This document shows positions 54,865-64,000 of a stretch of 64,000 bases of DNA, one piece after another. Below the pieces are notes generated by a model. The model saw nothing but the letters and a program-made list of their open reading frames with translations. It was not told where the DNA came from and ran no database searches. Position numbers and translations under genes: made by a program. This DNA comes from Diphasiastrum complanatum (Eukaryota; Streptophyta; Lycopodiopsida; Lycopodiales; Lycopodiaceae): the NCBI GenBank assembly GCA_029204225.1, contig CM055102.1, forward strand, positions 3,103,528 to 3,167,527, written 5' to 3'. Positions within the stretch are counted from its first letter, which is position 1, and each line of letters begins with the position of its first letter.

Positions 54865-57800
54865 CTAGAAGCTGCTAGCTGGAGGACGATTGCTATTGGA
54901 CCAATACTCAGTAACAAGCCTAGCAAATAGTGATGTCTTCTCTTCCATGAGCTTCAAGGGATTATCAAATTCCATAAGCTTTCCTGTAAAATAGCCAATG
55001 CAGCTGTTTAAGATACTGAGAACTATGCAAATACCATTCATTTTTTCACTTTGTGTAGATCTTTTGATCTATTCACAAGCGCTTGATCATAAATTTTAGG
55101 AATAAAGCCAAATTGGGAAGTGTACCATCTCGAAGGGCCATGATCATGTCGCTGTCGATCACAGTCGATATTCTGTGTGCTACTGTGATGACGGTGCAGC
55201 TATCAAATTCTTCCCTGATAACTTTCTGCAGAAGAGAATCTGTTGTTGCATCAATGGAAGCTGTTGCCTCGTCCAACACTAGGATACGGCTGCGTTTCAG
55301 CAAAACACGGCCAAGGCAAAATAGCTGCCTCTGTCCAGCACTCCAATTTTCACCGTCATCACTAACTGCATGAGCATACATTATTTACCAGCATTGTGTT
55401 CAGACCTAGACTTAATCTACTTTATATTGAGCAAGAATAATAGGAAACTTGCATGCACATACATAAATTTCCAGAACTGTAATCAACCCAGACTTTATGT
55501 ACTTCCTGCCTCAACTTGTCTCTATTTGAACGAATCTCAGTCTAAAAATGACTTCTCAGTCTTTGTCAGCTTGCCAATTTAAATGGTTCGAAGACATATC
55601 AGGTTTTTGTTTTCTTAAACGTATCAAGAACTACCTGGAGCATCGAGTTGATGTTGATAATCCTCCACTGTTTTCTTGAGCTGACATTTTGCCAGGATCT
55701 ATTCATAAAATACACCACGGTCAATAAACATCTGCCATTACAATACGCAATGGCTCTTTTTATAAGCAAAACCCAGCTGAAAAGAGTACAGTAGGATAAA
55801 TTTTAATGATCTGAAATGCTATCTTCAAGCCTTCTGCGGGTTCCTGTTGTGTTGCTGATTTTTTGTTTCAAAAACCCAATATGGGCAAATCTGCGAGATC
55901 TAGTCACTCTGATTTATCTCCAGCATAGCTTAAGCAAATTACCTCCCAAATTTCGTCGTCCGTGTGTTGTTGTAGAGGGTCAAGATTGCTTCGTACCGTT
56001 CCACGGAATAAAAATGGTTCTTGCGGAATAATCCCAAGTTTTGATCTCAAGTCTCGTATTCCAATTTTGGCAATGTCAATACTATCAATAATAATCCTAC
56101 CATCAGCTGGCTCCACCAAGCGGAATAGGGAACTTATAAGAGTAGTCTTACCACTTCCTGTCCTCCCTACCACTCCTACCCTCTGCCCTCCTTCAATGAT
56201 GCAAGTTATTCCACGAAGGACCAAGGGTGCCCCTTTTCTGTAACGAACCTGTTGATGGTGGCAAGAAGCATATCTGGTGAGAAAAGCTTTTAGCATCTAT
56301 TGATATTTTCTGCTGAACTCACAATTATTTATAGTACCAATTCTTATTGGTATAAAACATAAATGAAGTGTGTAATATTACAAGTGCCTTACGCTATTTC
56401 TCTCTTAGAAAACAAGAAGCTCAAAGCCAGAATTCGTATACAAGAAGCTTAGAGCTTCGTTAAAAAATCTCTGCTGTATTCAGAGTTCCTCATTCTTCCA
56501 GTTCTTATTGGTAAACAAATATGAGTGTGTGTTACAACTTACAAGTGCCTTATATTATTCTCTTCTAGAAAAAAAAGAAGCTTGGAGACAGACTACATGT
56601 GCAGGAAGTTCAGAGCTGGGTACAAATATACATGCAGATTTTGAAATTCTATTTTTCCTTTGCTCGGCCACTCTGCCGCTGGTCTGTTACTCTCAACTAC
56701 AGCCGGAGCTTCACAGGGCAGCTTCATGTATTGCTCAATGCGTTCCACGGAAATGATGTAGTTGGCAAGGTTGCAAGACCACTGAATGAGAAATAGCTGA
56801 AGAGGGTTCAGTCCAAGGCCATAGGACAGGGAAAGGCCAGCAAATCCTGCATTTATAGCAGAATACAACATAATTGGGTTTCTGATTGTCCCAAATATAA
56901 TTCCACAAGACAGAATGGAATCAAATCGTTATCACATTTTTAAATTTGTAGCAGATGAAAAACACAAAAGTCATCTACCAGGTTTTACATGATTCTTTGG
57001 CAGCAAAACCATGATCAATGCAGCACTGCAAAGCACAATGGTTCCAAGTGTTTCAAGCCGCAGGGCCACCCACTCATATGCTGTAAAAATGTAGAAAGAC
57101 ACTCCGGAATCATTGTCTATTAGCTTTTGGTTTTTGTCCTCAAGAAGCTTTTGCTTCTGGAATGCTCTAATAGTTACAGCACCAGATATTGTTTCAGCAG
57201 AATTGTTGACAATGGGAGCCTTGCTGGTGCCATTAATCCTCATCAGCTCTCTAGTTGGTTGCAAGTAGTAACTCTGTCCATTATCCATGAAATTGACAGT
57301 TATTTTCTACACATTGATAAATTTAAACCTTCAATTCGTACAAATACACAGATGTGAGCAATGGATATGGCAAGCACTTTGCTGAACTCGATGTTAGCTC
57401 TAGTTACATAGGATTCTCTCTTCCTGAAGCCAATGAAAGAAACCCATACCTGGAGCCTCCATGTAATGGCCAATGTAGGTATGGCAATGAATAGAACTTG
57501 CCAGGTTACCAATGCAATTGCTATCACATAAATCAAAAGCTCAGTTGATCCAGCAGCTACAAAGCCAAGGGCGAATGGGATATCAATATCCAGTATGCTT
57601 AAATCAGTTGATGCCTGCCCCAGAAAAAATATTATCATGTGGAAATTTAAAAGGGGCAGATAGAGCTTATGTGAAATGGTCAAACAAAAGCTGCCAAAAG
57701 CATCATCCAGTTCAAAAAAGAAAATTCTATGACAATTGTTTAAAGCCCTACCCTGCTCAAGATTCTTCCAATGGGAGTGGAGTCAAACACAGCCATTGGA

Positions 57801-60800
57801 GCTCTAAACAGAGAGTCCAAGAAGCCTGAAAAGAATGCTCTAGATGCTCCTAATCCGAGATAAAGAGATGCCCGTGATCGTACATGAAGAAAAGCAATGC
57901 TTCCAAATGCAAGAGCTGCATACATGCCTATCAAGAGAGCTGCACTAGTCTTCTTCATTGAAAGCTGAGTGGCCAACCAGTAGTTGCTCAAGAACTGCAC
58001 TGTGACAAAGGCTAATTGAGCAAGGACTAAGACTGTGAAAATAATCGTTCCTCGATCTTTCCTAATGTACTGTAAGTACGGCTTCAGACCCAAATCACCT
58101 TTTTCTCTTTCCTCTTCCTGAACCAGTTGCAAAGCTTGACTGACACTGAACCCAGCTGATTTCCTACTTGGACTCTTAGTGATGCTCAGCTGCCTTTGAA
58201 CCTCTGTGCTTGCATTATTGGGAACAGAAATAGGTTGGATGTCGTTTTCATTATCTGCAACCATAGCTTCCTGATGTGCAGATACAAGCTGCTCAAACAC
58301 GTTACCTGCCATCAACAACTCTTCATAGCCACCCATTTGCTTGATGGTTCCACTGTGCATAACCTACAACAAAACTGAAATATCTTAAGGCAATGAAATG
58401 AAATATTACTTGAGTGCGTCTCACCCTAAACCATGGCAATCTGACATGGCATACTTTCCTGATCTTCAAGCTATACAATCCAATTTTTTGCTGCATATTC
58501 ACAATTCGTGATCTTCCTGACTATAAATGCACTTAACAGCAATTGCTTATTGGGATGAATCAAATCTTGATACACCTTTGTTTTTTGCTCCATCCTATAA
58601 TTTGTTTGGACAGGCTTACCGTGTATTAAAAGAATTGACAATTGTAACTTATAAAAGCTTTCTAGAATGAGATTAAAAGTGGCATAAGACCAGCATTAAG
58701 AAACATTTACGTTTCAACTTTTGTCTCTAAATACAGTGATAGAGTGCACCTGAAAAGCAGGTAACATTTGAGTAACTTGACTCATGAGGTGTACTTAAAT
58801 TCGTTTGAAAAATGTTATCCTTATATCAGTCAAGCCCTTTGAACCAAATGCAAGGAAGTGCTCTAAGGTGTTATGCTGAACAGTAGCCAGATATTGAGAC
58901 CATTTCTTGATTTTCATTTGATAATAACTACTATGAAAGTATAGGACAAGATGAGCACTATGAAGAAACTGGTAAAGTATCTGCAATGAATATTTTCCAA
59001 CAGCAACACGAATCCTCTCCAGTAGTCTATCTTTGGCTTCAGGAATTAATTGGTATTTTGCTCTGTTTAATATGTGACATTCCAATATAAATCAGAAATA
59101 AACTCGTCTTCATTTTTTATACTTCTAGCCCAAGACATCACGACAATTGGCAAGTGGTTTTCTGCAAGACGAATGTAAGGAAATGTCCATACATGACTTT
59201 GAAATATGAAGCTGAACATGTCTATAAATTTTGTGAGCTATATCAGCTTCAATATTTGAATGGTTGAATTGTTCTCTATACAACCTGGATCGACATCCTC
59301 TATCTCACATTTGATTTTGCAAATGCTCAAGGTTGAAATGTCAGGTTTACTGACATACACCCGGAGTCACAATACCTTTACATTATAAAATCTGTTCTAC
59401 GATATATAACTCAAGAAAAGAGAATTTCACTCAGGATGAAAATTGGGTTTCAACAGCACCTTGCAAGATTGACTGTAAATTTCAATGAAAGGAAGGTACC
59501 CATTATTGAAGAAAATAGCGTGAGAAATGAAGAAGCATCCTTGCATTTGTCTGATATTGGTTTGCATTTTCCACGTAGGATGAAGTTTAAAAAAGATCTT
59601 AACGGAAACAGAATTTAGAATACGGAACTTGATTAAGTTTTTGCTAAAACAGGCTTAATGCTATGAGTAGGAAACAAGCAGCAATACGATGTAGGTTGTA
59701 CCACAATTGTATCAACTGAAGGAAGGAATTCAACTTGATGAGTCACTAGTATCACTGTTTTCTTTGAAAGTGCCCCGAGAATGCATTCCTGAAACAACAG
59801 GACAAGATTAATCAGAGAGGAAAAAAAATTATTTCAGTCGATGAGATCAGGCAAGACCTTTGAATATTAAACAATGATGTCTACTTTAAAGTTTTACTGA
59901 GCATCCATAAGACTACGTGGATCTTCATACTTTGAAAAGGATTGCAGCAGTGTGTGCGTCTACAGCACTAAAAGGGTCGTCTAGTAGAAAAATGTCAGCA
60001 TCACTGTAGACAGCTCGAGCCAGCTGAATCCGCTGTTTCTGACCACCACTCATGTTTAGTCCTCTTTCTCCGATTTCAGTCAAATCTCCATGCAAAAATT
60101 GTTCTATATCTTGGTCTAAAGCACTAGCACTGAGAGCCTGTTTGTAACGAGACATATTCATGGGCTGTCCAAAAAGAATGTTGTCTCTAACAGTGCCACT
60201 TTGGATCCAAGCTGTCTGAGCCACATATGCTATTCTACCATTCACTTGCACCTACAATAGATCAAAAGGTTGGTCATCGATTTCTCTGCAAGAGCTGAAC
60301 AAAATCTAAATAGCTGTAAACATTTTCAAGTGCCAAAATGCTAGAATGAAGACTCACCGTTCCTTCTAGCTTTGAGATTTCTCCAAGGATGGCGCAGAGA
60401 AGGGTTGATTTTCCAGAGCCAACCATTCCACATATTGCAACTAGTTCGCCATGCTTGACTAGCATGTTGATATTGCTCAATGTTGCTATTGGAGCAACAG
60501 GATCCCAGCTAAGCTTCCCATTTGTAATTGAAACAGAATAATCGGATGTTTTGCTTGTATTTCTGACCACGGCATCAGGCTGTAATTCATCTTCCAAGAG
60601 AAAATTGTTTAGTCGACTTATTGAAACCTTGGCTTGCATAGTGTTGGCTATTACATCTGGAACATATCTGACTGGTTCCTGAATAATCCGAAACGTGGCA
60701 AGCACAGTGAAGACCACTGTTGAAGTGAGGCTATATTCAAGAAAGACAGCAGTCCCAAGAACTATGGATGCTGTCACAATGGGTGACATCCAGTATAAGA

Positions 60801-62346
60801 TAGAACCATAACTTCTATTGGACAGGAGACTTGACAACCATTTGAATTCTGATTGACGAAGGGCCTCAATTATCGATTTGAAATGATCCTCCCATGCTTG
60901 CAACTTGACAATTTTCATGCTGCTGATGATAACAGTCATCATTTTCAGGCGCTCATCTTGGGCCTGCATTAGCTGTGATTGACATTTCTGCATATGTGTT
61001 GCAAATGGACCATTGATAGCCACAGTGATGAGGATGACAAAAAGGCCCGGCAAGAAGGCCCATCCTACGATAGCATACAAGATGGCAAGGGCAATAATAA
61101 CTTGTAAGGGAGCAAGCCAAATCTGATGCAACCACCAAGTAAACTCTCCTAATCGATAAGCATCGACGGACACATAACTGACAATCTCACCACTGCCATG
61201 CCTTTGTCTGCCAAGATTAGACAGGCGCAGTTCTTTCTGATAAATTGCAGCAAGAAGGCCGGCACGAATTCTAAGGCCAACTCGCCGCATTCCAAAGTAC
61301 CAGTGTCTTTGTGACACGCTTTCGAGCAACTTTAAGAATAAAAGCCCTCCTACAAGGATAAAACCTTGATACTCAATAACTTCTTGCCCAGTAGAAAAGC
61401 CTATGAAGGCAAACAGCACCAAGGGACCAGAAGATAAAGTTATACATTTCAGAAGAGCATAAAAACCCGTCTTTGTGACATCCCTCCAGTGGCATTTAAT
61501 CAATGCCTTAAGAACAGATTGAGGTTCCAAAGGATCGTTCTTTTTCTGCATTTCCCAAGCTTCTAAGAAGGCTTGGTAAGCAGTTTCACATTGGTCCTCT
61601 TCTCCTAAATCTGGTATATCTTTTCGCTGTAGAGGCCTTTGATTACCCAAAGCAAGAAGAGGACTTAGCCAGGTGAAGCACAGCTTGCTAAATATGCCTG
61701 CTCTCTCAAGTGGATTTACAGTGTCCCTCGTTTCCCCAGCCGGTGAATCACTTAGAAGAGGTTCAGTCATACTACTTCTTAAGGAATGATTCTTCCTTAA
61801 GTTGATGATAGCACAGGGTATAAATATCCAGCTTATAGGCCAACTAATAAAGACCAAAATTATTCCTGAAGTCAATACCTTGCCTTTTATGAGTTGCATG
61901 CCAGATGAATAAGCGTAAAATGTCATTAGCAAAAAAGTGAATATCCACCAAGCGCATGCTATTATGGCTACAAAGCTTTCTAATTCTAATTTGAATGTAA
62001 TGCCCAAGAGTAACCACACCAACCCTTGCAGAACTAAGGATACCCAGCTGTAATATGGTACAGGGAGCTCGCTTGCCATCAGCAGCCATACCCCCAGTCC
62101 CAAATTTGCCAAGCCGATCAGGCAGCACAAAATTGAAATAATAGAGAAAAGAACTGAGACAGATGTAGTAACCTTATGAGCTTCCACAGGAGCTGTTTGA
62201 GATAATTGTCGAGCATGGAATTTGTGAATGGCGAGGGAAACTAGTAATAGAATGGCTAAGAATAAATGTGTGCCATAAGTAAGAGCATCTTGAGTATAAG
62301 ACGAAATTCTCCAGCTAGTAAACATAGCCATTTCTATTATCATCAT
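54865..62346 (-). CDS. ABC transporter subfamily C (MRP type), full length, 1470 aa
   Basis: ATP-driven exporter of conjugates and other organic anions, typically in the tonoplast. Exons on the minus strand: 62346-60358, 60251-59931, 59788-59702, 58363-57752, 57614-57450, 57273-56979, 56846-56632, 56248-55943, 55698-55635, 55365-55126, 54983-54865 (4413 nt, phase kept, all GT-AG). Layout: TMD0 of about five helices, linker, TMD1, NBD1, TMD2, NBD2. NBD1 has Walker [10 protein letters not shown] (640-648), signature LNMSGGQ (728-734), Walker B DIFLLDD (749-755) and switch His787. NBD2 has GRTGSGKTT (1256-1264), WSAGQ (1359-1363), ILVLDEA (1379-1385) and His1415. Both sites look competent. Length is normal for plant ABCCs. 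The QLVSAHQE linker and the LFKECILGAL region recall the ABCC10/ABCC8 group, so I give no symbol. In-frame TAA lies two codons before the start. Confidence 0.94.
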
Positions 62347-63720
62347 TTTTTAAATAGAAGCAATCGATTTTGAAGCGATATTACTAAATACTTTACTGCT
62401 TTTCACATAGACTTGTCCATATCAAGTGGGAATTACAATGAGAACTACAGCCCAAATAAGGAATAAGCTGAGTAACACAAACAGAAAGGCAATTAGACAC
62501 TTCTACCAACTTATCACAAATTGTCCATTACTGGTCCCGTGTTCCTTATCGCTATGTAAGGGACCGTTCAGTTAAAAATGAACCAAAACAATATAATCAG
62601 AGAATATCGCAGCGGTTAGCTAACATTGTGTAAACCGCTGGTGAAAGGCATCTGGTTGGTGGGTGATAATATCTGTGCTCAGCAGCTCTTAAAAATTGCA
62701 AGGCCTTCCTTGGCAGCGTCAGTAGGATCTAAGCAGCTAGATGGTCGTAGTTCTAAGTTCTAACTTGCAGGTGTTCTGTCAACTTAAATCTGAAATCATG
62801 TGTGAGAGGATCTAGCTATTTGCACAAGTTCAAATTTGGCCCGTATGTGTATATAACAAACCAGATAAAAATCGCCAAGAAAGCAAATTCTAATCACAGA
62901 ACTCGTATATCAGCACAGCTACTTGGGAGGTCCAGAAAATTATCTTTCTGTGCGAATTAGATACAAGAATATGTCCTCTACGATCATGGATCTGTAGCAA
63001 GAACTGGGAAGGGAATCATATAAGCTTCTTCAGCTCGGCTACAACAACTCCTTGCATCAACTCCACAAGACAATGAATTATGGCAGGCCCAACAATAGGC
63101 TTCAATGATCAATCGAGTTGCTTCCGTAAGCTTTTTGGTGATTGTTTGAATGTCCGCTGAGTTCTGATCACCTTGATCAGCCAGCCAGCCAGCCATCTCG
63201 TCAGTAAGCTGACTTGAGATCGATCATCGCACAAACCAGCTGCTTGAACCTACCTGGCTGCTTGATAGAATAGTAGATCATACACTCTATAAGCAGCCCT
63301 TTTAGCTAAATTTGCTTCTAATTTATGCAGCTCTCAATCACAGTGTTGTTTCCTTTGATCTACATTGCATACACAAGGTGGTCGATGAGTGAACAATGGA
63401 TGATTTGTTTTTGTACTGTAGATGGCCTGAAAGGAACTGCTCGGAAAAACTCGATGCTCGTGATTGCTCGCAATCAAACGATCTTTTTCCTCAAATCGAC
63501 ATGTCAGCTGGGAAGCCGTGTCTCAATTGCAATTAGAGACACCCCGGGATTACTAACCAACTGCACCAGTCCCGACACCATGTCACGTAGTGTATCTGTG
63601 AAAGAGTGGTGAGGACCACACGGCAGTGTGCAATGCTTACCGAGAGCACCGATACCCACAAATATTAAGATAAAAGGCCAAGAGACAAAGGTCATCTTGC
63701 ACCATTTCATTCCAATTATT
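62347..63720 (-). promoter_or_regulatory. Upstream flank of the ABCC gene (5' UTR/promoter region)
   Basis: Non-coding 1.4 kb upstream of the ABCC start codon. No TATA box, second gene or repeat stands out. The small frames here resemble no protein. Confidence 0.35.
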
Positions 63721-63721
<1 letters not shown>

Positions 63722-63765
<44 letters not shown>

Positions 63766-63797
63766 GCAACGTGCATCTCTCTCTCTCTCTCTCTCTC
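63722..63797. repeat. Interrupted (CT)n microsatellite with duplicated spacer
   Basis: Two CT runs (about 63722-63762 and 63776-63797), each followed by CAAGGCAACGTGCAT, so the run and its flank have been duplicated together. Confidence 0.9.
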
Positions 63798-63935
63798 AAG
63801 GCAACGTGCATTCTAATCCTTCCTAGATGCAACTCCCCCAGATGGGCCTCCATTTCTCTCCCTCACTCTCATGGCAACCTGCATTCTAATCCTTCCTACA
63901 TGCAACTTGAGATGGGCCTCCAGTTTGGGAAGTAC
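63798..63935. repeat. Direct duplication of about 70 bp
   Basis: GCAACGTGCATTCTAATCC, TTCCTAGATGCAACT and GATGGGCCTCCA at about 63800-63852 recur at 63874-63922 with a few substitutions. The first motif overlaps the spacer of the neighbouring CT repeat, so these arrays grew from one seed. Confidence 0.8.
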
Positions 63936-64000
63936 AAGCTTATCAAACACATGCATTTTCGAAAGCCTCCACATCTCGGATGTTCTAGTTAAGTGAGTTC

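Noticed and set aside
57127-57829. Plus-strand ORFs over the ABCC gene
   Set aside because: Antisense shadows of ABCC exons 4-6.
1-64000. tRNA or rRNA genes
   Set aside because: No cloverleaf with A and B boxes or rRNA core was noticed; TGGTATCAGAGC-type hits are retroelement primer sites, not tRNA genes.

Overview
This is nuclear DNA of a land plant. It has plant-type spliced genes with GT-AG introns, plant gene families (an SR-type cyclophilin of the CYP95 kind and a full-length ABCC/MRP transporter), dense Ty1/copia and Ty3/gypsy remnants primed by initiator-Met tRNA, and long GA/CT microsatellites. Very long, transposon-filled introns point to a large genome such as a lycophyte, fern or gymnosperm, but the sequence alone does not settle which.

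Layout. 1-0.85 kb: decayed CYP72-clan cytochrome P450. 0.85-9 kb: nested retroelement debris, namely a minus-strand copia gag, a plus-strand copia LTR and gag, a reversed LTR plus leader, a broken chromodomain gypsy pol and a copia RT scrap. 9-15.5 kb: an acidic ORF, a 39-bp minisatellite, a broken chimera of MBF1 and FLX-like gene pieces, telomere-like repeats, an LTR and unexplained AT-rich DNA. 15.5-38.2 kb: one gene, the CYP95-like SR-cyclophilin. I traced 13 coding exons with unbroken phase (762 aa). Its introns carry gag fragments, a repeat family linked to microsatellites and a complete 759-bp hAT-type non-autonomous transposon. 38-41.2 kb: intergenic, with short perfect tandem duplications. 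41.2-54.1 kb: copia and gypsy wreckage. Within it a 1.3-kb island holds two convergent gene ends, one shaped like a ubiquitin-like domain and the other the end of a Ulp1-type protease, each cut off by an LTR. 54.9-62.3 kb (minus): an intact ABCC transporter, 11 exons, 1470 aa. 62.3-64 kb: its upstream flank, with CT microsatellites and a short duplication.

Only the CYP95-like gene and the ABCC gene look functional. The first would act in the nucleus as a prolyl isomerase tied to splicing factors. The second would act in a membrane, probably the tonoplast, as an ATP-driven exporter. Nothing suggests they work together. The remainder is repeat-driven: nested insertions, internally deleted elements, captured exons and an inverted pair of related LTR/leader segments 47 kb apart. 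The most unusual items are the ubiquitin-like/Ulp1 convergent island, the MBF1-FLX chimera, the hAT element 66 bp before a splice acceptor, and the integrase-LTR-primer site arrangement at 51.4-52.9 kb.
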